A DNA stretch of 64,000 nt. It comes from Sedimentisphaerales bacterium. Its GTDB lineage: Bacteria; Planctomycetota; Phycisphaerae; Sedimentisphaerales; Anaerohalosphaeraceae. The notes under the pieces were generated by a model. That model ran no database searches. It had not been told where the DNA came from and worked only from the letters and a program-made list of their open reading frames with translations. The stretch covers positions 1-64,000 of the forward strand of contig JAFGPC010000122.1 in NCBI GenBank assembly GCA_016926155.1. The letters are read 5' to 3'. This document shows positions 8,646 through 17,653 of this stretch, in pieces (within the stretch, counting starts at the first letter, position 1; every line of letters begins with the position of its first letter). Made by a program: the position numbers and the translations under genes.

Positions 8646-9287
8646 ATGAAGTTCCACCGGATTCCAGACGAGACTGTTCGGCGTCTACCGATTTATCTTC
8701 GAGGATTGCTTCTGCTCGCAGAACAGGGAAGAGAACATGTCAGCAGTCATGAGTTGGCGGATATACTTCACATCAAAGGCCCCCAAATCCGTAAAGACCT
8801 GTCTTATTTCGGCGAATTCGGCACTCCCGGCGTAGGATATGGCACAAAGGAATTGAGTGACTGTTTACGAGACATCCTGAACCTGAACTGTCCGCATAAA
8901 GTGGCTCTTGTTGGCTATGGCAATCTTGGGGCTGCTATTCTACGTTATTCAGGTTTTCGATCATATGGCCTGAAAATTACGGCTATCTTTGAAAACAATC
9001 CACGTAAGATTGGTCGTATCGTACAGAATATTCGGATTCAAGATGTGAAAGAAATCTCCTCCCTGAAGCGTAAAAAAATTGAACTGGCCATTTTGGCAAT
9101 TCCCGCTGAAAGTGCTCGAGAGGTAACGGAACGACTGGAACAAGCAGGAATTTTGGGGATATTAAACTTTGCGCCATCCTACTGTATCGATGCGCGAAGC
9201 AAGGTTAAAATTATTACGATTGATATCGGTATGGATCTGGCCAGACTACCTTATTATTTGCCGATAAAAGCTGAAATTGCAGGATAA
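8646..9287 (+). CDS. rex: Redox-sensing transcriptional repressor Rex
   Basis: Rex binds DNA through an N-terminal winged helix and senses NADH/NAD+ through a C-terminal Rossmann domain, controlling fermentative and hydrogen metabolism. The 213-residue form from the ATG at 8646 starts MKFHRIPDETVRRLPIYLRGL, the usual Rex N-terminus. The recognition helix region is HIKGPQIRKDLSYFGEFGTPGVGY, and the nucleotide-binding motif is VALVGYGNLGAAI. A GTG at 8613 would add 11 residues, but it has no ribosome binding site and overlaps the candidate operator. The stop is 18 bases before the first hydrogenase-operon gene, so rex is probably the first cistron of that operon and regulates it. Confidence 0.93.
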   Translation: MKFHRIPDETVRRLPIYLRGLLLLAEQGREHVSSHELADILHIKGPQIRKDLSYFGEFGTPGVGYGTKELSDCLRDILNLNCPHKVALVGYGNLGAAILRYSGFRSYGLKITAIFENNPRKIGRIVQNIRIQDVKEISSLKRKKIELAILAIPAESAREVTERLEQAGILGILNFAPSYCIDARSKVKIITIDIGMDLARLPYYLPIKAEIAG

Positions 9288-9305
9288 ACCAAATAAGGAG
9301 TGATT

Positions 9306-10346
9306 GTGGAAACGGTCTTCATTAGCCAATTGAAGGCCTTGCTGGATGCGGTAGCACAGCAAATGGTTGTATTTACACCAACCGAAGTAGGCGACTCTTT
9401 TACTTATGCACGGTACACTCACGATGGCGAAGTGAAGGCTGTCTTGAATCCGGTACGTACCTGCTCTCCGGCCAAAGAGTTTCTGTTTCCCATGCGTGAA
9501 ATCGCCGCCGTTTTTCCCGAGGCAATATCACCAGAGGAAGTCCAGCCCTTTGCAGTATTTGGATTGAAAGACTGCGATTTAAAATCTATCCAAATCCTGG
9601 ATCGTGTGTTTTACGAAGAAGAATTTCACGATCCATTCTACATTTCACGTCGTGAAAAAATGTTTCTGATATCCTCTGATTGTTATGATCCTAAAGATAC
9701 TTGTTGTTGTACTTTATTCGAAGGGCGCGTCTTTCCTTTGAAAGGTTTTGACTTAAATGTCTCCAAGATCAAGGATGGCTATCTTGTCGAAGCCGGCTCG
9801 ACAGAAGGCAAGATGTTTCTCCATCGGAATGAGCGTCTTTTTGCCGATGCCCCTTCTGCAGCACGCGCTGAACGGGATCGAAACCGACAACAGGCGCAAC
9901 AACAACTAGAGCAAATCAACGCTCGATACAAACTGGACAGAAAGGTCGAGGAAATTGTCCTGGAATCACAGGATTCTCCGGTTTTTGATCAGGTAGCAAC
10001 CGGTTGTGTGGAATGCCAGAGCTGTACACGGATCTGTCCAACTTGCCATTGCTTTTATCTGTTTGACACGCAGCGTGAAAATGCCTTTGGGAAAATGAAA
10101 GTCTGGGACAGTTGCGTTCGGCAGGATTTTGCCCGTGTGGCCGGCGGTGAAAATCCCCGGAAAATCCTGGGAGATCGTACGAAGCATCGTCTGATGCATA
10201 AGTTCGTCTATTTTCTGGAGCGTTACGGAATTCACATGTGTGTCGGATGCGGCCGATGTGTGGATTCCTGTGCGGGCGAGATGGATTTTCGCGATGTCCT
10301 GGTACGGCTGAATCGGGAATTAGTAAACATTAAAGGGCGATCATGA
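9306..10346 (+). CDS. Sulfhydrogenase beta-subunit-like 4Fe-4S protein (HydB/AsrA type)
   Basis: This 346-residue protein resembles the beta subunit of archaeal soluble sulfhydrogenase and subunit A of anaerobic sulfite reductase. The C-terminal half carries two ferredoxin-type Cys groups: CVECQSCTRICPTCHC (about residue 238) and CVGCGRCVDSC (about residue 311). The central region has GLKDCDLKS and a Cys-rich CYDPKDTCCC. In those enzymes this subunit passes electrons between a flavin subunit and the catalytic core, and the flavin subunit is the next gene. A GTG at 9306 follows AAGGAG (9295-9300) at ideal spacing; the GTG at 9300 overlaps that site. A Rex-linked position in front of a group 4 hydrogenase is unusual for this module. 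Confidence 0.83.
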   Translation: METVFISQLKALLDAVAQQMVVFTPTEVGDSFTYARYTHDGEVKAVLNPVRTCSPAKEFLFPMREIAAVFPEAISPEEVQPFAVFGLKDCDLKSIQILDRVFYEEEFHDPFYISRREKMFLISSDCYDPKDTCCCTLFEGRVFPLKGFDLNVSKIKDGYLVEAGSTEGKMFLHRNERLFADAPSAARAERDRNRQQAQQQLEQINARYKLDRKVEEIVLESQDSPVFDQVATGCVECQSCTRICPTCHCFYLFDTQRENAFGKMKVWDSCVRQDFARVAGGENPRKILGDRTKHRLMHKFVYFLERYGIHMCVGCGRCVDSCAGEMDFRDVLVRLNRELVNIKGRS

Positions 10347-11164
10347 TAGCCAATCCGTACCAACCTTTAACTGCTACAATCACGGAGATCATTGATGAAT
10401 CACCAACGATTAAAAGTTTTGTAGTCGTCCCCCGGCAGCCGTTTAAGTTTGCCACAGGACAATTTATCGAATTAACCCTTCCTGGACAGGGGGAAGCCCC
10501 GTTTACCCCCTCTTCGTCACCGTCTGTTACCGAGAAAATGGAAGTCACAATCATGAAGGCCGGCCGTGTAACGGGATTGCTTCATGAATGTCAGACAGGT
10601 CAGCCCGTGGGGATCCGCGGCCCCATGGGCAAAGGGTATCCGGTGGACGATTTTGCAGGTAAGCAGGTCTATATTGTGGGAGGAGGCGTCGGTTTGGCGC
10701 CGATTCGTTCGCTGTTACTTACTTTGATTGATCGAATCGGTGATTTTGAGAGGGTGGTCTGTCGATTCGGTGCCAGAAGTCCAGAGGATTTCATTTACAA
10801 GCCTGCTCTCTTCGGATCATGGAAACAGATCCAAGGCCTGGATATAACACTGACGGTAGACAAAGCCAACGGCAACTGGTCCGGGAATGTCGGTGTTGTT
10901 ACTACGATCCTTAAACGAGACGATGTAGATATCAGTAATGCAGTAGCTGTCGTTTGCGGTCCCCCGATCATGATGAAATTTGCCACCTTGAAACTGTTGG
11001 ATCACGGTTTCGCCCCCAATCGCATTTACCTTTCCATGGAAAAGAATATGAGTTGCGGAATAGGAAAATGCGGGCATTGCATGATTGGAAAATATTATGC
11101 CTGTAAAGATGGACCTGTGTTTACGTTCGAGCAAATTCAAAACTATCCGAATATTTGGGAATAG
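10343..11164 (+). CDS. Sulfhydrogenase gamma-subunit-like FAD/NAD(P)H oxidoreductase with 2Fe-2S site (HydG/AsrB type)
   Basis: The 273-residue protein has the ferredoxin-NADP reductase fold: a flavin-binding barrel with PFTPSSSPS in the place of the RxYS loop, the pyrophosphate-binding GGGVGLAPIRSL (about residue 113), the nicotinamide-side CGPPIMM (about residue 211), and a C-terminal 2Fe-2S binding set in CGIGKCGHCMIGKYYACKDG. This is the architecture of sulfhydrogenase gamma and sulfite reductase AsrB, the point where NAD(P)H exchanges electrons. It overlaps the preceding gene by 4 bases (ATGA), implying coupled translation. Whether NADH or NADPH is used cannot be read from the sequence. 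Confidence 0.87.
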   Translation: MIANPYQPLTATITEIIDESPTIKSFVVVPRQPFKFATGQFIELTLPGQGEAPFTPSSSPSVTEKMEVTIMKAGRVTGLLHECQTGQPVGIRGPMGKGYPVDDFAGKQVYIVGGGVGLAPIRSLLLTLIDRIGDFERVVCRFGARSPEDFIYKPALFGSWKQIQGLDITLTVDKANGNWSGNVGVVTTILKRDDVDISNAVAVVCGPPIMMKFATLKLLDHGFAPNRIYLSMEKNMSCGIGKCGHCMIGKYYACKDGPVFTFEQIQNYPNIWE

Positions 11165-11172
11165 GTAAAGAC

Positions 11173-11697
11173 ATGGCAGGAAAGCTAATTATTGATCTGC
11201 CGAAATGCAAAAAACAGGATATGCGGTCTATCCAATGTTCGTACAAACATCACCCCGATAATAATGGCCTGATTGTATTGCTGGAGCGTATTCAGTTCGC
11301 TTTAATTTGCCGTAAATGTCATTCAGCACCTTGCGTGACCGCGTGTCCCATGCAAGCCTTGGAAAAGATTCCGGTAAGCCCAGATGAAAGTCTGCTCCAT
11401 CGCGCTACAATGAAATGTACAGGCTGCAATACTTGTGCCATCGCTTGTCCTTTTGGCACTATTTATACAGACCTAGTCCCATATGTGAACGACATTTGCG
11501 ACGTTTGTCGAGGACGGCTTGATGACTCGGAAAAGCCGCTTTGCGTCCGTACATGCGAGGATGGAGCCATTGATTATTGTTCGGATGTCACAGTAGAAAA
11601 TAGCATGGTGGAGATATTTGAAGATATCATTGTTCAGGTTCCACAAGGCAATCGATGGGAACCTTTTCTGAGACAGCCGGAGAGTGCACATAAATGA
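11173..11697 (+). CDS. HycB/CooF-like polyferredoxin of the hydrogenase complex
   Basis: A 174-residue electron carrier. Three Cys groups follow the HycB/CooF pattern: CRKCHSAPCVTACP, CTGCNTCAIACPFG and a long-spaced CDVC...LCVRTC. The N-terminal group, normally four cysteines, is reduced to CKKQDMRSIQC, so one 4Fe-4S site is probably lost. Such subunits wire a dehydrogenase (formate or CO dehydrogenase in known systems) to the hydrogenase; here the partner would be the upstream diaphorase pair. The ATG at 11173 has AGGTAAAG before it. The gene overlaps the next by 4 bases. Confidence 0.82.
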   Translation: MAGKLIIDLPKCKKQDMRSIQCSYKHHPDNNGLIVLLERIQFALICRKCHSAPCVTACPMQALEKIPVSPDESLLHRATMKCTGCNTCAIACPFGTIYTDLVPYVNDICDVCRGRLDDSEKPLCVRTCEDGAIDYCSDVTVENSMVEIFEDIIVQVPQGNRWEPFLRQPESAHK

Positions 11698-12662
11698 ATG
11701 ATCTGTTGAATAATCTATTTTGGATTCTAATCTTTCCGGGATTCGTGTTCACTGTAACCTGCGGCCTTCTGGCCGGATGGGTGGTTCGTAAGGTAACGGC
11801 CCTTGTTCACCATCGGATTGGCCCCCCTCTCCTGCAGCAGGGATACGATGTAATGAAATTACTAGGAAAAGAAACGTTGATTCCCGAAGCGGCACAAAAA
11901 GTTGTGTTTATTGCCGCCCCTCTGGCTGGTATGTCGGGAGCACTTGTATTGGCAACACTTCTCTGGAGAAATAACTTCGCAACAAATATTCCCTATCTCG
12001 GAGATGTCATTGTAGCTCTCTATCTTATGGCGATTCCTTCTCTGGCACTGATTCTGGGCAGCAGTGCCAGTGCCAGCCCCCACGCAGCGATCGGCGCCAG
12101 TCGCGAAATTAAACTGGTGATCTCCTATGAGTTGGCTTTGGTTCTGGCCTTAATTATAGTCATCATCAAGGCTGTTGGTAATTCAAAAGTGACAGGTTCT
12201 CCTCTGTATCTATCCTCTCTGGCGGCAGTGACGCCGGTATTCAGTATTTCGGGGATGTTGGCTTTTCTAGTGGCAATCCTATGCGTTCAGGCCAAGCTCG
12301 GATATGTGCCTTTCGATGCGGCAGAGGCAGAAACAGAAATCGCTGGAGGAATTCTGATCGAGTATTCCGGAGCACTGTTGGCCATCTGGCAATTGATGCA
12401 GACCATCCTCCTGATCGCCTTTCCGTTATTTCTTGTAACCGTATTTATGGGCGGATTCGATGCGGGTACAGTATCCGCCCTTTTATTGAGTATCGGCAAG
12501 TATGTTCTCGTTCTTGTGCTCCTGATTCTTATTAAAAACACCAATCCCCGGATGCGGATTGACCAGGTGATGAAATTCTTCTGGTATTATTGCGGTCCTG
12601 TGCTGGGATTTGCAATTGTACTTGCCATGCTGGGCAATGCATATGGTCTAGGGTGGTTGTAA
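11694..12662 (+). CDS. NuoH-like membrane subunit of group 4 hydrogenase (HycD/EchB type)
   Basis: This 322-residue, very hydrophobic protein has about eight helices and matches the NuoH/HycD/EchB/MbhM family, which docks the hydrogenase core on the membrane and links redox chemistry to ion movement. Family marks include the conserved polar turn in the first third (VTALVHHRIGPPLLQQGYD), the SASPHAAIGASREIKLVISYELAL loop, the carboxylate-rich VPFDAAEAETEIAGG stretch and the terminal NTNPRMRIDQ. The start overlaps the previous stop (ATGA). It is followed 9 bases later by the small-subunit gene, as in hyc and ech operons. Confidence 0.92.
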   Translation: MNDLLNNLFWILIFPGFVFTVTCGLLAGWVVRKVTALVHHRIGPPLLQQGYDVMKLLGKETLIPEAAQKVVFIAAPLAGMSGALVLATLLWRNNFATNIPYLGDVIVALYLMAIPSLALILGSSASASPHAAIGASREIKLVISYELALVLALIIVIIKAVGNSKVTGSPLYLSSLAAVTPVFSISGMLAFLVAILCVQAKLGYVPFDAAEAETEIAGGILIEYSGALLAIWQLMQTILLIAFPLFLVTVFMGGFDAGTVSALLLSIGKYVLVLVLLILIKNTNPRMRIDQVMKFFWYYCGPVLGFAIVLAMLGNAYGLGWL

Positions 12663-12671
12663 GGTGAAACC

Positions 12672-13103
12672 ATGAGTTGGAAACTGTGGTCATTAAAGAA
12701 GTCTCCATGGGTGTTTCACGTGAACACCGGCGCATGTAACAACTGTGATATTGAGGTTGTCAACTGCCTGACGCCAAAGTTTGATGTGGAACGATTCGGG
12801 ATCAAACTGGTCGGCACACCACGCCATGCCGATGCTCTTTTGGTAACAGGAGTGGTAACTCGTCAGGCAGCGCCGCGTTTGATCCGGGCCTATCAGCAGA
12901 CTCCCAAACCTTGTGTGGTGTTTGCTATTGGGGCCTGTGCATGCAATTTGGGTATCTTTCGCAAGGGGTATCACGTCGTTGGCCCTGTGGACAAGATCCT
13001 GCGGGAAGTGGATCCCAATGCCATCATAGCGTATGTACCGGGGTGCCCCCCCAAACCGGAAGCAATGATATCCGGTGTCATTAAGGCCCTGGGGGCTATT
13101 TAG
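12672..13103 (+). CDS. [NiFe] hydrogenase small subunit, group 4 (NuoB/HycG type)
   Basis: The 143-residue protein carries the proximal 4Fe-4S cluster next to the NiFe site. Ligands are seen in GACNNCDIE (residue about 21), GACACN (about 97) and the hallmark VPGCPPKPEA (about 121), the arrangement shared by complex I NuoB and group 4 hydrogenases. It lacks the extra C-terminal clusters of uptake-type small subunits, as expected for this group. It sits between the NuoH-like and NuoC-like genes. Confidence 0.93.
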   Translation: MSWKLWSLKKSPWVFHVNTGACNNCDIEVVNCLTPKFDVERFGIKLVGTPRHADALLVTGVVTRQAAPRLIRAYQQTPKPCVVFAIGACACNLGIFRKGYHVVGPVDKILREVDPNAIIAYVPGCPPKPEAMISGVIKALGAI

Positions 13104-13114
13104 GAACGTATATC

Positions 13115-13555
13115 ATGAATGACCAGGAACTGAGAGATGAAATTGAGAAAATGAGCAACAAGCTGATTGCCATTGAGCAACCTTTGAGGAATCGTTATTT
13201 CCTGTCATGTGAATCACAAAATGCTCATGATGTGTGTCGGTTTTTATTTGAAGATGTTCGGGCACGGTTTGTTATCGCTACGGCAATCGATAGTGATGAT
13301 TGTTATGAAATTCTATATCATTTTGCATACGATGAATTGGGTACAATAATTCATATTAAAGCACATATCCGAGATCGAGAAAATCCAAGCATAGAATCGA
13401 TCGCTCCCTTCCTGCCCGGCGCTGAGTGGATCGAACGAGAAATCCACGATGTTATGGGAATCGTCTTTGTTAATCATCCTCGATTGGAACGCCTCATTCT
13501 GGCCGACGATTGGCCCGACGGCGTATATCCGTTACGAAAAGAGGCTAAAAGATGA
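13115..13555 (+). CDS. NuoC-like hydrogenase subunit
   Basis: A 146-residue homologue of NuoC (30 kDa complex I subunit), corresponding to the N-terminal part of HycE and to EchD/MbhK. The C-terminal signature AEWIEREIHDVMGIVFVNHPRLERLIL followed by DDWPDGVYPLRK matches the family's E-R-E-x-x-D-M-G...D-D-W-P pattern. It is a structural subunit bridging the large subunit and the membrane arm. It overlaps the large-subunit gene by 4 bases. Confidence 0.9.
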   Translation: MNDQELRDEIEKMSNKLIAIEQPLRNRYFLSCESQNAHDVCRFLFEDVRARFVIATAIDSDDCYEILYHFAYDELGTIIHIKAHIRDRENPSIESIAPFLPGAEWIEREIHDVMGIVFVNHPRLERLILADDWPDGVYPLRKEAKR

Positions 13556-14742
13556 AAATATCCATGCGCAAACCCGTGATTCCCGTCGGACCGGTTCATC
13601 CGTTGCAAGAAGAGATGGAGTATTTTCAACTCACTATCGACGGGGAGATCGTGACAGATATTGATGTAAATATCGCCTATAACCATAGAGGAATTGAAGA
13701 GATCAGTGAGACACTTCAGTTCGATCAGGTACCGTTTCTTGTTTCCCGTATCTGCGGTATCTGTTCAGCTTCTCATCCCCTGGCCTATGTACAGGCTGTT
13801 GAGGAAATCGCGAATATCACCCCGCCGGAACGGGCCTTATATGTTCGCACGATTATCAACGAATTGGAAAGAATTCACAGCCATATCCTTTGGGCAGGAC
13901 TTGCAGGACATTTCATTGGATACGAAACGGTCTTTATGTGGGCTTGGAAATATCGCGAACCTGTCCTGGATCTCTTGGAAGAAATAACAGGAAATCGTAA
14001 TAACTATGGGAACGTAAAAATCGGCGGATGCCGTGAGGATATCAAGCCGGACATCATTCCAAAGCTCCTCAAAGAACTGGACTTGCTTGAAAAAAAGATG
14101 GACATGTTGACCAAAGCCGTTCTGGATGATCCCATCCTCCATGCCCGACTCAAGGGTGTTGGTATCTTGACAAAAGAGGATGCGATTAAATATGCCGTTG
14201 CCGGACCGACGGCTCGAGCCAGCGGAGTTCCTATCGATGTTCGGAGAGACGATCCGTATGCCATGTACGGAGCACTGGACTGGAATGTCATTACACAGGA
14301 AGAAGGGGATGTGTTTGCCAAGACGGTTGTGCGTCTACTGGAAACACTCGAAGCCATCAAGATTATTCGGCAGGCCTTAAAAAAAATGCCCGATGGCCCC
14401 GTCATGACCGAAGTGAAAGATATTCCCCCTGGAGAAGGCTGTGGGCATGTGGAAGCACCCCGCGGAGAGACCTTCCATTATGTGCGAAGTGACGGGGGTA
14501 ACCGCCCTGTTCGACACAAAGCAAGGGCACCCAGTTATGTAAATGTGCCTTCGTTCAAAGCTTCCTGTATTGGCGAAGAAGTGTCCGATGCTATGATTAC
14601 ACTGGCTGCCGTTGATCCCTGTTATAGCTGTACGGAACGGATGGCTGTTTTAGACAGTCAGACGAATGCATTAATATGCGGTTTTGAAGAACTCTTGCGT
14701 TTGAGCCGAGAAAAGACCGAACGGATACGAAAAGGAATATGA
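13552..14742 (+). CDS. [NiFe] hydrogenase large subunit, group 4 (NuoD/HycE type)
   Basis: The 396-residue catalytic subunit keeps both NiFe-binding pairs: RICGICSASH (Cys68, Cys71) and DPCYSCTER (Cys357, Cys360). It is therefore a hydrogenase and not complex I, whose NuoD lacks these cysteines. The 33 residues after Arg363 form a C-terminal extension like that of HycE, which a HycI-type protease cuts after the Arg once nickel is inserted; a HycI-like gene ends this operon. It reduces protons to H2 or oxidises H2. Subgroup (4b, 4d or other) cannot be fixed without a tree, but association with Mrp genes argues for the Mrp-linked subgroups. Confidence 0.95.
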   Translation: MKISMRKPVIPVGPVHPLQEEMEYFQLTIDGEIVTDIDVNIAYNHRGIEEISETLQFDQVPFLVSRICGICSASHPLAYVQAVEEIANITPPERALYVRTIINELERIHSHILWAGLAGHFIGYETVFMWAWKYREPVLDLLEEITGNRNNYGNVKIGGCREDIKPDIIPKLLKELDLLEKKMDMLTKAVLDDPILHARLKGVGILTKEDAIKYAVAGPTARASGVPIDVRRDDPYAMYGALDWNVITQEEGDVFAKTVVRLLETLEAIKIIRQALKKMPDGPVMTEVKDIPPGEGCGHVEAPRGETFHYVRSDGGNRPVRHKARAPSYVNVPSFKASCIGEEVSDAMITLAAVDPCYSCTERMAVLDSQTNALICGFEELLRLSREKTERIRKGI

Positions 14743-14752
14743 GGTAGGCGAC

Positions 14753-16630
14753 GTGGATCGAATTCTGGCAATTCTGGTTTTTGTCCCCTTGGCAGCCGGT
14801 TTTTGTATGCTGTTTGCACCCCGTTCAATTCGAACATTACTGAAATGGTTTGCTTTGCTAGTTTCTATCGCGGCTTTTATTTCGGCGATTCGCATATTCG
14901 CCGGGCAGGCAGATACATTTACATTGGTTTTGCCCTTGCAGGAATTTCAACTGGATCTTTTGCTGGCAGTGACGGATCTAAACAAATTTATTCTCTTGTT
15001 CGCCACAGGATTTGGACTGCTAATAGTGCTCTACTCTCTTAAAATCAACCCCGATATGAAGCATCAGAATGCCTATTATGGTTCGATTCTCATGGCCATT
15101 GGCGGCTCGGCCGGTATTCTCCTGACCAATCACCTTTTATGGCTGCTAATTTTCTGGGAGATTGTCACGGCATCCCTGTACCTACTCATTTCGACCGGAG
15201 GAGAGAAATGTAAATTTGCCGCCACAAAGAGTTTCGCCATGATCGGCGCTTCGGATGGGGCGTTTCTTCTGGGACTGGCGATGGTGTGGACACTTTCAGG
15301 CGATGTCAACGGTTCGGGTACATTTATCATTTCTGAGTTAAATATTGGTACCACTTCCGGAACTGGGATCGTGGCGTTCCTTTTACTGATGACGGCCGCT
15401 GTAACAAAAGCCGGCGCGATGCCCTTACATACGTGGTTGCCGACCAGCGGACAAGACAGTCATGCTTCGGTGATGGCAATTCTTCCTGCCGCCCTGGATA
15501 AACTGCTAGGGATTTATCTTCTCGTCCTGCTGGTCAAAGACATTTTTGTATTGCAAGCAGGAGCACTGACTCTAGTGTTGTCTGTGATTGGCTCGGCTAC
15601 GATTCTGGTAGCTGTCATGATCGCCATGGTGCAGCACAATGTGAAAAAACTGCTCAGTTATCACGCCATCAGCCAGGTTGGTTATATGGTGCTCGGGATT
15701 GCAACACTGACTCCTGTTGGAATTGCCGGCGGTGTCTTTCATATGCTGAACCATACGATTTACAAGTGCTGCCTGTTCTTATGCGGAGGCGCTGTGGAAA
15801 AGGCTGCCGGAACAGCCGAACTGGAAGAGATGGGAGGCCTGGGCAACAAGATGCCGTGGACATTTGTCGCCTGTCTGATTGGGGCATTAAGTATTTCCGG
15901 GATTCCTCCCTTCAACGGTTTTGTTTCGAAATGGATGGTCTATCAGGGGGTTATCGAGATGGGCTCCGAACAGCTTGGAGGCTCTTCCCTGTGGCCCCTT
16001 TGGCTTTTCTCGGCAATGTTTGGAAGTGCGTTAACGCTGGCTTCATTCGTCAAGATTTTGCATTCCATCTTCCTGTCACGACGTCCGACCAACATGGAAT
16101 CTGTTCGCGAAGTGCCTGTTACGATGATCGTTCCAATGATTGTGCTGGCCTTTCTCTGTGTTCTTTTTGGCGTGGCCTATTTCATTCCCCTGGACTATTT
16201 CATCTATCCTGCTTTGCAGATGACCCGATCGGGTGGAGAAATGCTGGGTATCTGGGATTCTGCAACCGCGACAATTCTTTTGATCATTGGAACCGTTCTG
16301 GGGGGATTTATACTGTTGCTCTCTATGCGAACCAAAACCGTCCGATCGGTTCCTACCTGGAGCTGTGGTGAGATTCAGCCAAACGACCAGATGATCATAC
16401 CCGGCACGCATTTCTATAAGACCATTTCATCCCTTCCCTATCTGCGCCGGTTGTATCACATCCAGGAAAAAGGTTGGTTTGATCCGTACGATCATGGAGG
16501 TCGGATAGGTCTTGGCGTATCCGGATTTCTAAAATGGCTGCATTCCGGTCTTCTGTCAACCTATCTGACATGGGTAGCGGTCGGATTACTGCTGACCCTG
16601 GGTATATTATGCCAAATATGGAAGGGGTAG
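14753..16630 (+). CDS. NuoL/MrpA-N-like ion-translocating antiporter subunit
   Basis: A 625-residue polytopic protein of the proton-translocating antiporter family. Key residues are present: the helix-5 glutamate in LIFWEIVTASLYLL, the helix-7 lysine in TAAVTKAGAMPLHTWLP, the helix-8 region QHNVKKLLSYHAISQVGYM and a further helix with the GIPPFNGFVSKW turn. The last part (about 510-625) is a hydrophilic-plus-helix extension. It starts at GTG 14753 after GAGGTAG. With the MrpD protein encoded further down, the complex would have two antiporter-type channels, whereas Pyrococcus furiosus Mbh has one. Confidence 0.88.
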   Translation: MDRILAILVFVPLAAGFCMLFAPRSIRTLLKWFALLVSIAAFISAIRIFAGQADTFTLVLPLQEFQLDLLLAVTDLNKFILLFATGFGLLIVLYSLKINPDMKHQNAYYGSILMAIGGSAGILLTNHLLWLLIFWEIVTASLYLLISTGGEKCKFAATKSFAMIGASDGAFLLGLAMVWTLSGDVNGSGTFIISELNIGTTSGTGIVAFLLLMTAAVTKAGAMPLHTWLPTSGQDSHASVMAILPAALDKLLGIYLLVLLVKDIFVLQAGALTLVLSVIGSATILVAVMIAMVQHNVKKLLSYHAISQVGYMVLGIATLTPVGIAGGVFHMLNHTIYKCCLFLCGGAVEKAAGTAELEEMGGLGNKMPWTFVACLIGALSISGIPPFNGFVSKWMVYQGVIEMGSEQLGGSSLWPLWLFSAMFGSALTLASFVKILHSIFLSRRPTNMESVREVPVTMIVPMIVLAFLCVLFGVAYFIPLDYFIYPALQMTRSGGEMLGIWDSATATILLIIGTVLGGFILLLSMRTKTVRSVPTWSCGEIQPNDQMIIPGTHFYKTISSLPYLRRLYHIQEKGWFDPYDHGGRIGLGVSGFLKWLHSGLLSTYLTWVAVGLLLTLGILCQIWKG

Positions 16631-16632
16631 CC

Positions 16633-17187
16633 ATGCCAATTCTATTTTACGTATTATTATTGTTTATCATCATCGCTGCCTTGATTGCTGTGGAAACACA
16701 GAATCTGCTCAGTTCGGTCATCTGTATCGGGGCCGCAGGGTTCGGTGGATCACTGATATTTCTCTTTCTCAAGGCCCCGGATATCGCCATCACGCAGATA
16801 ACGGTAGAGGTTTTAGCACTGATTATTCTGATTCGAGCTACTATTTCACGGGATAAAACTTTCATCTCCGGAGATCGAGAATTCTTCAGTGTTATTGTGT
16901 CTGTTGTTGTTGTACTGGTTCTTTTTCTGATAGGCACTCGTGTTTTCGATACATTTCCGAAATTCGGAGAGCCGGCATTTGCAGTAGAAACAAAAACAGA
17001 GCAAACCGCTTCAAAGCATTATCTGACGAATGGTTTGAAAGAAACCGGCGCTGCCAATATTGTGGCTTCCGTGATTTTAGACTATCGGGCTTATGACACA
17101 CTAGGAGAAGCTACCGTATTATTTACTTCGATCCTGGGGGCTACCGTTTTGTTGCGTAAACAGGCTAAAATCAAGGTGCAAACATGA
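16633..17187 (+). CDS. MrpA C-terminal-domain-like subunit (DUF4040/MbhD-E type)
   Basis: The 184-residue membrane protein corresponds to the split C-terminal part of MrpA. The first half has helices with FLKAPDIAITQITVEVLALIILIRAT, the DUF4040 signature. The second half, after an extracellular loop, ends in ILDYRAYDTLGEATVLFTSILGATVLL, the MbhE/MrpB-N-like signature. In Mrp-linked hydrogenases these pieces join the antiporter module to the hydrogenase arm. The ATG at 16633 follows GGAAGGGG and lies just after the previous stop. Confidence 0.87.
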   Translation: MPILFYVLLLFIIIAALIAVETQNLLSSVICIGAAGFGGSLIFLFLKAPDIAITQITVEVLALIILIRATISRDKTFISGDREFFSVIVSVVVVLVLFLIGTRVFDTFPKFGEPAFAVETKTEQTASKHYLTNGLKETGAANIVASVILDYRAYDTLGEATVLFTSILGATVLLRKQAKIKVQT

Positions 17188-17648
17188 ATGGTATGACAAT
17201 CATAGTAAAAAATATCAGCAGTTGGATTAAAATCCTTATCTTCCTGTTTGGTATATATATTACCCTCTTCGGCCATCTCACGCCAGGAGGCGGCTTTGCC
17301 GGGGGCGTAATCCTGGCTAGTTCTTATATCCTTCTGACTCTGGCGTTCGGAAAAAGAGTCACTGATGAGAATCTGCCACTTTGGCTGGCTTCTCGTTTGG
17401 ATTGTATTGGAGCACTGCTATTTCTGGCTATCTCTCTTGTCGGTTTTCTCTTCGGAGCATCCTTCTTTTTTTACAATTTTATACAACAAAAGTATCTGGC
17501 GCAACATGCTTCCGATTTCCATCTGGTCAGCGCCGGTACGATTCCTCTCTCAAATTTTGCCATCGCTCTTAAGGTAGGTGCTTCGCTGTTTATGGTTTTT
17601 CTGGTCTTGTCTACATTTCGCCCGGGCGAACCGGCACAACAGGAGTAG
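17184..17648 (+). CDS. mrpB: Mrp antiporter subunit B
   Basis: A 154-residue MnhB/MrpB protein: helix 1 (IKILIFLFGIYITLFGHLTPGGGFAGG) contains the conserved HLTPGGGFAGG motif, followed by three more helices. MrpB is needed for assembly and ion transport in the Mrp Na+/H+ antiporter. The start overlaps the preceding gene by 4 bases. Confidence 0.92.
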   Translation: MNGMTIIVKNISSWIKILIFLFGIYITLFGHLTPGGGFAGGVILASSYILLTLAFGKRVTDENLPLWLASRLDCIGALLFLAISLVGFLFGASFFFYNFIQQKYLAQHASDFHLVSAGTIPLSNFAIALKVGASLFMVFLVLSTFRPGEPAQQE

Positions 17649-17653
17649 ACACT

